DNA from: Spodoptera frugiperda
Lineage: Eukaryota > Arthropoda > Insecta > Lepidoptera > Noctuidae
Length of the DNA: 64,000 bases
Assembly (NCBI RefSeq): GCF_023101765.2
Contig: NC_064237.1
Coordinates: 10,201,649 to 10,265,648, forward strand
Direction of reading: 5' to 3'
Part shown: one piece after another, positions 38,362 through 49,539 of the stretch
Numbering within the stretch: position 1 is the stretch's first letter
Layout of the letters: each line of letters starts with the position of its first letter
Translations under genes and position numbers: made by a program
Notes under the pieces: generated by a model
Told to the model about the DNA's origin: nothing
Seen by the model: the letters and a program-made list of their open reading frames with translations, nothing else
Databases searched by the model: none

Positions 38362-39177
38362 TTTATTTCTAAGTAGAAACAAATCACAATTTATGAACCT
38401 ATGTGATAAGTACCACATAGACTTTCTTTCGAGTCATATTCATATATAGCATTATGTCTATCCATGTAAATCGAAGATTCTCTTGTCCTATGCATCACAA
38501 TATATCGATTGTAACAAACTTGGAAATGAAATAAACTCATAGTGTAAGTGTAATAATTATTTATGTGCCTTCTGGGGAACAAAGACCCTTATTGCATTTA
38601 ACACTTGAGAGGTTAATTTATATTTCAAGTCCTTCTAAGGGACTAAAGTCTAAGTTTTTTAACAAACCAAATAAACTTTAAACTAACAGGAAACCAAAAC
38701 TATTTTCTTTTTTCAATCATCGTATCTATGTAAGTCCATCAACGGCTATGTCTTGTATAGAATAGATCGGCAAACAAACAGCTAGATCACCTGATGGTAC
38801 GCAATTGTAGCTGGCTATGGACACCCACGATATCTAAGAAAGTAGTAATATGATTGTTGCCAATCTTTAGGGAATTTGGAGATTGTGGATGGGCCAATCT
38901 TCCCTGGACTGTTTCTCTGGTAACTTATTCTGCTCACTTATACGGTGAACCGCTACACAAACGTAGTTTCGCAACCCGAAACAACCTTGACAAATACTTT
39001 CAATTTTCTCGTAACCTGTCTCTCTGTGAAGGAGCTCGATTAAAATTGTAAATTATAAATGAGCAAGTGAGTGATTCACTTGCTTACAGGACAAATAAAT
39101 TTTAAAATTATTAAAAACTAAAATTATTTAACATTAAGCTACTTAAAATATCCAAATTGTATTAACAAATTAATAAC
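38362..39177. repeat. 3' flank of GMC-E, shortened copy of the duplicated spacer
   Basis: Starts like the C and D spacers (AATAAA at 38530-38535). It lacks roughly 270 bp between 'taataattatttat' and 'gccttctggggaacaaag', then continues with the 'caatcttccctggactg' block. It is broken at 39178-39185 by the retrotransposon insertion; the matching continuation resumes at about 47386. Confidence 0.8.
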
Positions 39178-39620
39178 AATAGGGGAGGGAGTTACTCACG
39201 TCCGTAGGAAATACCATCTTACCTGAGACCCACCCTACACGTCTCCCCCGGGTGGTGCCAAACGAGCAACAACGCCGAGCCTCGGGCGGAGGTATAAACA
39301 AAAAAACCTGACTCAACCTGCCCACAAGCAGGTTCTAGCTGGGGGTAAGAAATGACTTCCACAACCCGCAACTCCATGTGCAAATTTTGGAATCGGGGGC
39401 ATTGGCTTAACTGCCCGTGTCACGAGGTAGAAAGCCTCTCTAAAAATTCACCCTAATCCTAAGGTGGGAAACGCGCCAAGAGGATGCATGGCTTGCAGGA
39501 GGCAAGTTGATAGCGCCAACCTCAACGGACCCGGCTAACGTTGTTGTAATGTGCCTTCTTGGGGGAATAGGCGTCACCCTTCAAGTGACTTTTTAAATCG
39601 TCCTAACTCGTGGGAACAAT

Positions 39621-40939
39621 ATGAATGAAACCAATAAACTATCAAACAATCCAAATACCATGATCCAACAAAAACTACACAGAAGCATGTTCACCAGACA
39701 TCGAAGTAACAGCCTTCCAACAGTCGCACCAGACACACCAAGCGATAAACAAACTCCAATACATGATTTGGAAGCTGAAAATAAAATCGAGCTCGCTTTG
39801 ACTCCGTGGCAGAATGATGAAATACCTGTCAGAAGACAAAAAAGAAAAGAGACGAGCCCAATAAATATTGAAAGCAAAAAGAAATCGAAGAATACATCCA
39901 CATATTCTGTGCCGACACACAATCAATTCGACATCCTAAACAATGTCGAAACGGAAGAACCAGTTACTGAATACATTCCCAAACCTGAACCTATCTTCGT
40001 GACAGGGGTCCTGGATATCACAGCACTAAAACAAATGCTCAATAAAATTGTAGATATCAACTCATATAAAATGACAGTATTAAGATCGGGACATATCATT
40101 AAACTAATGCCGAACGATATACATATCTACAAAACAATAAGGGAACAGTTCATGACAAACAATGTAGCGCATTATACTTACCAACTGAAGTGCGAAAGAG
40201 CCTATAGAGTAGTCTTACGGGGACTGCACTCCACAGAAGATACGTCCCTAATTAAGCAAGAACTAAAAGAACAAGGACATGAAGTCAGACAGATAGTCAA
40301 TGTGCTACACAGGACCACTAAAGAAGCACTACCTATGTTCTTTGTGGATTTAGAACCCAATAAAAACAACAAAGATATATTTAAAGTAAGATATCTGGGC
40401 CAAATGAAAGTAACATTTGAAGCACCATATAAAAAAAAGAGGTGATGCAATGTAAAAGATGCCAAAGGTTTGGGCACACAAAGAACCAATGTTTTAGACC
40501 GTTTCGGTGTGTAAAATGTGGAAATAATCATCCTACTTCGACCTGCACCAAACCAGTAGATACTGACGCAACATGTGCAAATTGTCAGGAAAAGCATCCT
40601 GCGAGCTATAAAGGATGTGCAAAATATAAACAGTACAAAGAAAGAATACTAAAAACCAAACCAACCACTAAAGCTCCAGCTCAAAATCGTACTAGTGATG
40701 AGCTTAAAACCACTGAGCAAAAGTCAAAATCACAGATAAGGAACACTTACAATGCACAAAATAGAAGCTACGCGGATGTGACAAAAGAGAGACTGATAAA
40801 CGAAGATGCAATTGCTTCTGATAACTTTACGGACAGACTAGAACAAATGTTTGCTAAATTTCAACAAATCATGGTTAACATGATGGACAAAATGATGGAT
40901 CGTATGATCCAGCTGGTTGCAAGCCTAGTCACAAAATGA
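39621..40939 (+). pseudogene. LINE ORF1 (gag-like, zinc knuckles), frameshifted
   Basis: The first frame (39621-40445) carries a low-complexity N-terminus and then the conserved block that precedes zinc knuckles in jockey gag proteins (YRVVLRGLH near 40200). The second frame (40442-40939) holds CCHC knuckles (CKRCQRFGHTKNQC, CVKCGNNHPTSTC, CANCQEKHP). The frames meet at an A8 run at 40431-40438, so a one-base change in the run explains the break. The end overlaps the ORF2 start by ATGA at 40936-40939, as is common in this clade. Confidence 0.85.
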
Positions 40940-43369
40940 GCAGCTTACTCAGAATTGTCACTTGGAATGCCAATGGACTGACGGAACGTCGTCAGGAGAT
41001 ACAAACGTTCCTTCAAATTCAAAAAATTGACGTAGCATTAATCTCCGAGACCAGATTTACCGCAAAATCACACTTTGCATTAAACAACTACAAAGTATAT
41101 ACCACGAATCACCCGTCAGGAAATAGTCACGGAGGGACCGCAGTAATAATAAAAAACAACATTAAACACTATGAACTAGACAAATACCAAACAAATAAAA
41201 TTCAAGCAACATCAATAAAAGTGCAGAATGGTAAAGCGGAGACAACATTGTCTGCAGTGTACTGTCCTCCAAGGCACACAATTACCAAACAGGACTACAT
41301 GACGTATTTTTATTCACTTGGCCCAAGGTTTATATGTGGTGGGGACTGGAACGCCAAACACACGAACTGGGGCTCTCGTCTGATTACACACGCGGAAGGC
41401 AACTGTATGGTGCAGCACAGGATTTAAAGCTTGACTGTCTATCCTCAGGGGAACCGACATACTGGCCTGCGGACCGTAACAAAATACCCGATTTGCTTGA
41501 CTTTTTTGTCATTAAAAATATAAGTCGGAACTACATGTCTACTGAAGCATGCACAGACCTATCATCCGATCACACACCAGTCATATTAAATTTAACATCT
41601 AGTGTGGTGCTAGTTCAGCCTAAAGAAAGGCTTTACAACAAAAATACTGACTGGAAAATGTACCAGGATTTCGTAACGATGAAAGTTGAACTTTTGAAAC
41701 AAATTAAAACAACAGATGACATAGAGGAAAATATAGAAAATGTTAACAAAACAATACATGCTGCAGCGTCAATGTCTACGAAAATGCGAAACAAACTACC
41801 TTTCATGTTAAACGAATACCCCAAAACAATAAAAGAAAAAATTATTGAACGACGTCGCCTCAGAAAAATCTGGCATCAAACAAGATATCCTGTAGACAAA
41901 GCCGCATTTAACCGAGCCTCTAATGAATTGAAGAATTTGACAAAAAAATATAATGATGACAACCTACAAACATTTCTCTCTAAATTGACTCCTAACTTAG
42001 ACACAAACTATTCACTCTGGAAAGCAACAAGCAAGTTAAAACGGCCAAATAATCAGATACCTCCAATTAAAAAAAGCAACGGAAATTGGGCCAGATCAGA
42101 TATGGAAAAAGCTAAAATATTTGCGGAACACCTCAGTGAAGTCTTCCAACCACCTACCGAGCTAAGACCTGAGCAGGACACTCACTTTAAAGAATATCTG
42201 GGAAGTGCACTACAAATGAGCCTTCCATTAAAGTATGTAAGCCCATCCGAAGTAGCCCACGAAATAAATCAATTAAAAGATGGTAAGTCTCCGGGATACG
42301 ACCTCATAGATAGCACTCTCCTGAAAAAACTTCCAAAAAAGGGAATTGTGGCAATAGTAAATATTTTCAATGCATGCCTAAGACTATGCCATTTCCCAGG
42401 TCAATGGAAAATTGCGCAAGTTATAATGTTACCTAAACCTGGAAAACCACCTAACGAAGTAACTGCATACCGACCTATCAGTCTACTTCCCGTAATGGGA
42501 AAACTCTTCGAAAAATTACTTCTGAAAAGAATGAAAGACCACTTGAATGATGTTATACCAAACCACCAATTTGGATTTAGAGAGAACCACGGCACGATAG
42601 AACAAGTTCATCGTATTGTTGATGTAATAAGCAGATCGCTGGAGGAAAAGAAGTACTGTTCTGCTGTGTTCTTAGATATTAGCCAGGCATTTGATAAAGT
42701 CTGGCACGAAGGTCTCTTATATAAAATCAAAAAGTTGCTTCCACACTCATTTTACAGCATACTACACTCTTACCTCAACAGTCGATGCTTCGAAGTAAAA
42801 TTCAATGAAGAGCTCTCGGACTTGTACGAGATCAAATCAGGAGTACCCCAGGGAAGTATACTCGGTCCAGTTCTTTACACCATATTTACGGCTGACCTAC
42901 CAACTACAGACGATACCATAGTAGCAACATATGCGGACGACACTGCCATATTATGCGCACATGAAAACCCAATAATAGCTTCTAAACATCTACAACATCA
43001 TATTGACAAAATTGAAAAATGGCTTAATACCTGGAGAATGCAAGCTAATCAAAGTAAATCGACACATGTGACATTTACCCTCAGGAAAGACACGTGTCCC
43101 CCAGTAAAAATTTACAACGAAGAAATTCCGCAGGACGACCATGCAAAATACTTAGGCATGCACTTAGATAGAAGATTGACATGGCAAAAACATATATGGG
43201 CAAAGCGAAAGCAACTCGATCTAAAGTTGCGAAATTTGTACTGGCTTATTAATAATAATAATAATAATAAATATTTATTTCAGAACAAATGTCCATACAG
43301 AAATTATACACACAATGACAAAACACAATTACAAAGGTTACAAAGAAGAGAAATTACACATTAAAAATA

Positions 43370-46173
43370 TTACAACACTTGAGCACGTAAAAATGCTTGC
43401 AGGATATTTGCATCATGTTTTTCCGCAATCACTCTTAGGATGCTGTTAGTGCTACTCCTTACTCTGCTCAGTAACGACGCGAGGCGTTTGCGTACTATGG
43501 CATGAAAGCCATCTACCCTGGCTTCCGCAAACATACTGGAAGCACTGCAAAATCGGGGCAGCCCCAACAACATCCTAAATCCGTTGTTATATTGGACACG
43601 CAGGGCACTAAGCGTCCCCTGCGTATACCTGAACCACAGGTTGCACGTGTAGAAAGTCTGGCAGTAGGCTCGAAACAGTGTGACTTTAACTTGTTCACTA
43701 CAACGCACAAACCTGCGGGCCAGCATATTGCTTCTAACCGCCAGTGCCCTCCGTTCCCTCTCAATGTCAACGTTGTCTTCAAGGTCCTCAGTAACGTAGT
43801 GTCCTAGATATTTAAACTTTTCTACCCGCTTGAGTTCAATGCCACTTAGCTTTATTGCGGGCACATTTAATCTACACTTACCAGGGGCCCTGAAGACCAT
43901 ATACACACTCTTGTCAGCGTTGTATTTTAAACCATGCTGAAGGCTATATGTTTGACATATTGTGAGCAACTGTCTCATAGCATTTACAGTTGGGGTCAGC
44001 AGCACCATGTCGTCCGCGTAACTAAAGTTGTTCATACAAACGTTGTCGATCCAGCATCCTACTCGAGTGCTGCTGAGCCCAACTATAAGCTCGTTAACGT
44101 ACAGGTTGAAGAGCTTAGGAGAACTCAAACCACCTTGTCTCACTCCGCACTCCAACCTGTACGTGTCTGAGAAGGTGTTTGCCCATCTTACATAATTATT
44201 CTGGTTGCGGTACCAGAAATGAAAAATACGTTGCACCTGTGTAGGCACGCCAGTTTTCTTGAGTTTCTCCCATAACAAGTCATACGACACAAGGTCGAAT
44301 GCTTTGGAGAGGTCAAGAAAGCATGCATACACAGGTGTATTTCTTTTCGTGTAATATTGAACCGTGTGCTTCAGGCTCAGAATTGCGCTTTCAGTGGAAA
44401 GTCCTGCTCGAAAACCGAACTGTGCGTCATGAATATTAAGATGTTTATCAAGTTCTGAGTCGAGCACACTGTCCAAAACCTTGGCTACGATCGTAGCCAA
44501 AGAAATCGGCCGGTAGTTGTTCTTATCGGACAAATCGCCAGTTTTATTTTTAACAATTGGTACTATGATTGTTTTCATAAGATCTGGAGGTAAGTACGAG
44601 TGATTCAGACATAAAGTATAAAACATCGCGAGCACGCGTGGTAAATGAACACCAGCGTATTTTAAATGCTCGATACTGAGTCCATCATGACCCGGCGACT
44701 TACCCCTAGACATGCTGCTCACAATTTGACGAACTTGTTTAGCAGACACGTTATACAATTCACCGGTCACGCTAGACCCAGGATCTGCAGAACACGGCCC
44801 CAGAGGAGACTTGGTGGTAAAATGTTCTCTAAAGAGTTCAGCTATATCTCTGCTATCACTCGCACCCCCACACTCACTGGAAGGCCAGTCTTATGGTTTA
44901 AACTATTTGTTGCTTTCCAAAAATCACAAAAGTTTTTAGAGGCACGACATTCTGAAATTATTTCCATTTTTAACTGTTCTTTATTGTTGTAACACCACTT
45001 TAATCTCTTTTTAAACAATTTGCGACTTTCACACATTTCCTCATATACAGTACCAGATTGTGGCCTATTTTGAGAAACCCAGTATAAAAATTTACTTCTA
45101 GCTTCCCTGTGAGCTTCACATACATACTTATTCCAGCCTATCACATGCTTTTTCTTACGCTTATGAGACTGAGTATTACAGGTGTTAATAGCTGAGTCTG
45201 TTATTGCCCTTATTATATCCTTATATAGTTTATCTAAATATATTCTATGTTCCTTACAATTACAAATATCACAACTACATTGCCTTAACTCTACAGGAAA
45301 ATCTATTAATTTAAGTTTACTATTGCACAATTTGGTATAACTTTTTATCTGCTCCTTAGTTCTATAGCCCCATACAGCTTTATTTATTCTATTAATACTA
45401 CAATGGTTATTTTTACATATAATTGCACTTAACTCACACTCAATGACTATGGGCAAATGATCTGACCAAAACATATCATAATTAACATATACATTCTTAA
45501 CAGTTTGTTTGGCAGATTGACTAGTAACACAATGATCGAGCCACCTCACACACCCGTGAGCCTCGCTTATAAATGTATAATTATTTGCTACACTTCCTAG
45601 TACATCTATATCCACACAGGACCATTGTTGATCCATACATAAATTAATTAATTCGTTACCGAACAATTCTCCCGGATGAGCATTAAAATCTCCTAGTAAG
45701 TACACAGATTCGATAGAGTAATGGTCAACTATCGCACATACCTCGCCAAAACATGTCGTAAACTCCTCCAAATTGTCTATTCCATTTGTCGGCATGTAAA
45801 TACTAAACACAAGGAATGCACGATCTCCTAAAGACACTTTTATTGCACTGATACGCGGATTATTGCACTCAATAACAGTTACCTCTTTGAACACACTTAT
45901 ACGCCACAATATTGCCACACCGCCGTAAGGTCGTCCTTTAAAAACACCGGTTGAAAGATCCACCGCTGATGTGCCTGTGTACGCAAAGTCCTGGTCGATT
46001 GTGCCCAATATCGGTATGTCATAGGGAAATAGCCAGGTCTCTTGTAGGGCTACTATATCCGCCGAGCAACACAGTTTTCTAACACAATCAATTGATCTTT
46101 TTATCGATTTACAGTTAAAACTGACAAATTTAGATAAAGAAGTAGTAGTATTAGTATTTGTTTGTGTACCCAT
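43370..46173 (-). pseudogene. Nested LINE ORF2 (endonuclease and RT), frameshifted
   Basis: Endonuclease comes first: VSFNCKSIKRS, ALQETWL and YLLGDFNAHPGE, and SDHLPIV, in the frame 46173-44842. The RT then lies in another frame, ending at 43370: RGKSPGHDGLS, YRPISLATIVAKVLD, FGFRAGLSTESAI, FLDLSKAFD, GVRQGGLSSPKLFN and the catalytic FSYADDMVLL. The break lies at a five-C run (G on the coding strand) at 44865-44869. Otherwise nearly full length for a LINE ORF2 of this type. Confidence 0.85.
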
Positions 46174-46175
46174 TA

Positions 46176-46694
46176 TTAATTGTTATGTTTCACATCACTA
46201 GTCAAAACATCGTTAGCGCCTTGCTTAGCGCGTTGCTTAGTTTTATTAAAGTAAACAAAACGCCTGAACGACACACCTTCTGGCCATAGGCTATCATCTA
46301 AAAACTTTGTGAGTTTGTGGTGTGGTACAAAGATTTTAAATGCATTATAATTTCTTTCCTTTTGCATTATAATTTTCTTTATTGTTACGGTCGTTTGTGT
46401 CTTCGACCGTATGTATTCAATAATATCGCTATCGGTAACTTCTTTATCAACACGGGATATAAATAATGGAATATTCATTTCCGCAGCTTTAAATTTTGTA
46501 TCCACTTCCGAAGCCGCTTTTCCTCTACTTCCTGCAAACTTGTACCTTGGCTTCTTTTTCTGTACCGTTGTCCATTCATTCTTATCCTCTTTGTTTGGTT
46601 GTAATTTCTCGCTCCCGCTTATCGCTTGTGGCATAGACCGCTCCCGCACGGCGCCCGCGCGCTCAGGACTCGCGCGCCTGCGCGGTGCCCGCAT
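46176..46694 (-). CDS. Nested LINE ORF1 (partial)
   Basis: This 172-codon frame runs from the 5' edge of the nested element. The first 30 residues are Arg/Ala-rich from a GC-rich leader, so the true start may be the Met at about residue 21. A basic linker and a compact conserved-looking domain follow (FISRVDKEVTDSDIIEYI ... SLWPEGVSFRRFV), seen in ORF1 proteins of CR1/L2-like LINEs. It probably binds element RNA. It stops two bases before the ATG of ORF2 (46173). The missing 5' part suggests truncation. Confidence 0.65.
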   Translation of the reverse strand: MRAPRRRASPERAGAVRERSMPQAISGSEKLQPNKEDKNEWTTVQKKKPRYKFAGSRGKAASEVDTKFKAAEMNIPLFISRVDKEVTDSDIIEYIRSKTQTTVTIKKIIMQKERNYNAFKIFVPHHKLTKFLDDSLWPEGVSFRRFVYFNKTKQRAKQGANDVLTSDVKHNN

Positions 46695-47226
46695 CGAAAT
46701 TATTGGACAACACTCACAAATGAGCAGCAGCAGTAAACTGACTGTGTATAAAGCTATATTAAAACCAATATGGACCTATGGCATACAACTTTGGGGAACG
46801 GCTAGCAATAGCAATATTGAGATACTGGAGCGATTCCAGACTAAAACTCTTCGTACCATCTTCAGCATACCAAAATACATCAGCAATAAAATCATATACC
46901 ACGACTTGAAATTGCCAACTGTCAAACAAGAGATCATGAAGTACAGCACTAACTACCAGAAAAGACTCGCACATCATAAAAATGAGCTGGCCCTCGGACT
47001 GAGCGGAGACAAAAGCCTGTGCTATAGAAGACTAAAACGACATAGTGTTCCAACACTTCTAGATAGGTTCACCAAGAGGGATGGAGACATCCAATGAGAA
47101 GTCTCTTACCAAGCGTAACAATATCCAATTAGATAAAATGTTATCGGACAGAAAAATGGTTTATTGTTAATAATAACAGATTGCCATGTTGCAGAAAAGA
47201 TAAAATAAAAAAAAAAAAAATAGGGG

Positions 47227-47385
47227 CTAGGGTTGGGCGGATGGATCAAGGGTCTGGTGCAGAAGGCAGTACTCCTCGAAACGGCACGTATTGTGACGGG
47301 TGGTTTCTGTCTCTGGAGCCCTAACCACCGGTAGCTTGGACCATGCTCCCGCTACTGGTCGGCTCCTATTTTTATATTTTTAAAT
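47227..47385 (+). repeat. Short 5'-truncated retroelement tail
   Basis: GC-rich phrases ('gggtctggtgcagaagg', 'gtactcctcgaaacggc', 'ctaaccaccggtagcttgg') are followed by 'tttttatatttttaaat'. It is absent from the equivalent place in the spacers after C and D. The jockey-like LINE entered at its left edge, so it is the oldest of three stacked insertions. Confidence 0.6.
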
Positions 47386-48150
47386 AATATACGTGACTAA
47401 AATATCAACACACTAAAATATTTACAAGATAAAAAAATTAACTAACTTAAAGCATCGAAAAAATATCCTTAATGTTATAATGAGGTAGCATGTCCAAAAG
47501 ACTGACAGCGTTGTTTCCTTGAATGGCAATGCTTGCCCAAAGTAGTAGCCTTTATATCCCCTGAAGTGTCAACTATCCTTTATTCAATAATAATAACTTT
47601 CTTAAGCCAACCATCCAAAAAGATAATGACCATAATCAGTAAAAAACAATAGATACATATTGATAAAATAGCGTCAGACCGCGCGCGCCTCAAAGAGCCA
47701 AACCACCACAAATGAGACCCAGTAGGGCTGATGCCCGATCTGGAGCTGCGGACAACGTAACAGTTTACCGGAACTCCAGGTCAAATCAGGAGAAGGAACG
47801 GGGTGGTTTTAAGTTAGTAAGAGTCTGACACTCCGGGAGTGGCAGCACGAGGCGGGAAAAGTCAATGGATGATTTTCCCCCCTTAAGGAAAAAAAAGAGC
47901 GTCAGACGAATGGTTAAACCGAAGCGAGCTGTTTCCAGAAACAAAAGGGTTTATGCTGGCGATCCAACCCCAAGTGACAGATACAAAAAAAATATAGAAC
48001 ATATGATTGAGGATAGGCCAATCCTGCCCGGATTGTATCTAGTGGACATGAACATAGTGTCTTTACTTTTTTTAAGTGACAGTAAAGGCAGCTGGTCGTG
48101 GTCACCAGTACTGTATGTAAGAGCTATTACTAATATGGGCACGATGGACC
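47386..48150. other. Resumed duplicated spacer with another repeat insert
   Basis: From 'atacgtgactaaaatat' on, the sequence again follows the GMC-D spacer ('aaaatatccttaatg', 'ctgacagcgttg'). At about 47680-47890 it holds a reverse copy of the 3848-4125 repeat family, followed by about 220 bp of unknown origin. A 124-codon frame (47865-48239) spans repeat, unknown DNA and the GMC relic in a wrong frame; I do not regard it as a gene. Confidence 0.6.
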
Positions 48151-48272
48151 ATACCAACATCTTAAAGAGACAGTCTTATCTGCTCGGGATGAGACAGGTA
48201 TTAAGAATGTGCCAGATTACAATGTCGCAATCACATTAGGCTCTGGTCGCATGAGGGGTACAGCAGCTGAAA
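48151..48272 (+). pseudogene. Relic of a GMC terminal exon (upstream of GMC-F)
   Basis: Third copy of the fragment at 31567-31690, with 'cttatctgctcgggatg' and the same ending 'gaggggtacagcagc'. It lies about 260 bp before the GMC-F start codon, as in D. Confidence 0.85.
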
Positions 48273-48342
48273 TACTCATTCCATCAAAAATATAATAAGA
48301 AAAGTCACAGGTATAGCTCTAAGTAGCTATAAATTTATTTAA

Positions 48343-48420
48343 GTCGCATCTTCGCTTCGCCGTCCTGGAAGTAAGCGGGTTGGTGGCCTAACGCAGACTT
48401 ATCAACGTTAAAAAAAAAGT
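48343..48420. other. Insertion in the GMC-F proximal upstream region
   Basis: Between 'tataaatttattta' and 'atcaagtacattaatt', F carries about 75 extra bases ('tcgcatcttcgcttcgcc' ... 'aacgttaaaaaaaaagt') not found in D or E. The insert separates the TATA-like block from the start codon and ends in an A run, as a small retroposed piece would. Confidence 0.7.
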
Positions 48421-48929
48421 AATCAAGTACATTAATTACATATCCGAACTCTTTCACGCTTGAGTACATAGATACGATAATTTACTTGTTGTGTTATGTT
48501 TTACAACCTATTTGATCATTTGACGACGAGTGATGGACTGGTAAGTTACATAAACAAAAAAATAGATTAGAATTTTAATATTAGTTATTGTCAGGTATAA
48601 GATTATTTTCAATAAGTGAAGAATTGGCCAGTAAAATTAAGAATAAAGATTACAAATTATTGGTCACTAGTTATCAGAAATAAGAAAATGTTGTTACAAT
48701 TGATTACATTTTATTGCTAGTTACAACGTGTCATGTGCGACGCCTACAACCGGCACAGCTCCACAACTATTCGCCTCTGCCCTTCAGTTCTTTGCCGCCG
48801 CACAATGTTTAATCACAGAAGGCCTGATACCTGATTCACAAGTTGAGAGTACGTATACCTATTTTGTTTTTATAATACCTACCTACCGGTACACACAGTT
48901 TGATACATAAACATTTTTGAAGTATTTCT

Positions 48930-49250
48930 CATCATGCACAACTTGATTCCCCCTAGTCCTTTCCATCCTTGAACCACAAGACTATCGGCGAAGCGCCACT
49001 GTTTCATGGTAGATACCCCACCCACTCGCACGAAGCGCTTCGCTTCAAGCTTCCTTGTGCGAACTCCTAGGGAGTGGAATTCTTTGCCGGAGTCTGTGTT
49101 TCTTGATGGGTATAACCTGAGTGTCTTCAAAGCTCGAGTGAATAGGTTGCTTATGGGCAGACGTGCTCCATCGTAGGCCGCATCATCACTTGCCATCAGG
49201 CGAGATAGCGGCCAAACGCCGACCCAACAAATGTAAAAAAATGCCACTTT
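48930..49250 (+). mobile_element. LINE 3' fragment in GMC-F intron 2
   Basis: On the plus strand one frame reads VRTPREWNSLPESVF, then YNLSVFKARVNRLL and MGRRAPS before a stop. This is the typical C-terminal end of a LINE reverse transcriptase ORF. It makes intron 2 of F 552 bp compared with 301 in D and 261 in E. The minus-strand 147-codon ORF (48879-49322) is its shadow. Confidence 0.7.
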
Positions 49251-49539
49251 CTTACATAATACTATCTCATCTTCATCAATGATAGAAAAATTAAAAACAA
49301 ATGCAATGCATGTTCTTATCAAACGATAGATATTAATGTTATTTCAAATTATTTTGTCTCCTGGTGTTTTTACAATAGCATGCGATATTTTTTCTTTCAG
49401 ATTATGAAAAATTCGATTTTATTATTGTCGGAGGTGGTACAGCTGTTGAGCGCAATACCAGAATGGAAAATATTACTTGTGGAAGCAGGTGATGATGCTC
49501 CAGTAGAAGCTGATGTAAGTAAAAATGTTAACGTTATAC

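Larger units (their letters stand above)
43251..46699 (-). mobile_element. Second LINE (CR1/L2/RTE-X-type) nested in the first, antisense
   Basis: It is bounded by TTATT at 43246-43250 and 46700-46704, a likely 5-base target-site duplication. Its 3' end, at the low coordinate, is an ATT microsatellite tail (43251-43270) rather than poly(A), which fits CR1/L2-like groups. It carries ORF1 and ORF2 on the minus strand. The 5' end appears cut within or near ORF1, because coding potential starts within 10 bases of the boundary. Exact clade unresolved. Confidence 0.85.
40936..47097 (+). pseudogene. LINE ORF2 (endonuclease and reverse transcriptase), disrupted
   Basis: The endonuclease domain starts at 40936 (VTWNANGL, ISETRF, CGGDWNAKH). 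A shift at about 41384-41395, in an AC-rich stretch, moves it to the frame that continues from 41334 to 43250 with SSDHTP, then RT blocks: DGKSPGYD, PKPGKPP, YRPISLLP, FLDISQAFDKVWH, GVPQGSILGP and the catalytic YADDTA near 42930. It is interrupted at 43250 after YWLI and resumes at 46705 with the C-terminal part (LKPIWTYGIQLWG, TLRTIF) to a stop at 47095-47097. The two halves join in frame if the nested insert and one TTATT duplicate are ignored. Confidence 0.87.
39186..47218 (+). mobile_element. Jockey-like LINE retrotransposon, split by a second LINE
   Basis: The element has a GC-rich 5' leader (39186-39620), a gag-like ORF1, an endonuclease/RT ORF2 and an A-rich 3' end at about 47205-47218. 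It is flanked by AATAGGGG at 39178-39185 and 47219-47226, which fits an 8-base target-site duplication, although the A residues at the right copy merge with the tail. Positions 43251-46699 are a foreign LINE in opposite orientation; the jockey RT resumes at 46705. Frameshifts in both ORFs make this copy inactive. Confidence 0.85.

Noticed and set aside
39621..40939. Zinc-knuckle protein as a host gene
   Set aside because: Gag-like layout, ATGA overlap with an endonuclease/RT ORF and target-site duplicates show it belongs to a LINE.
47865..48239. 124-codon plus-strand ORF upstream of GMC-F
   Set aside because: It crosses a dispersed repeat, unknown spacer and the GMC relic in a non-GMC frame; absent from the equivalent D and E spacers.
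48879..49322. 147-codon minus-strand ORF
   Set aside because: It is the shadow of a plus-strand LINE RT C-terminus (WNSLPESVF) inserted in GMC-F intron 2.
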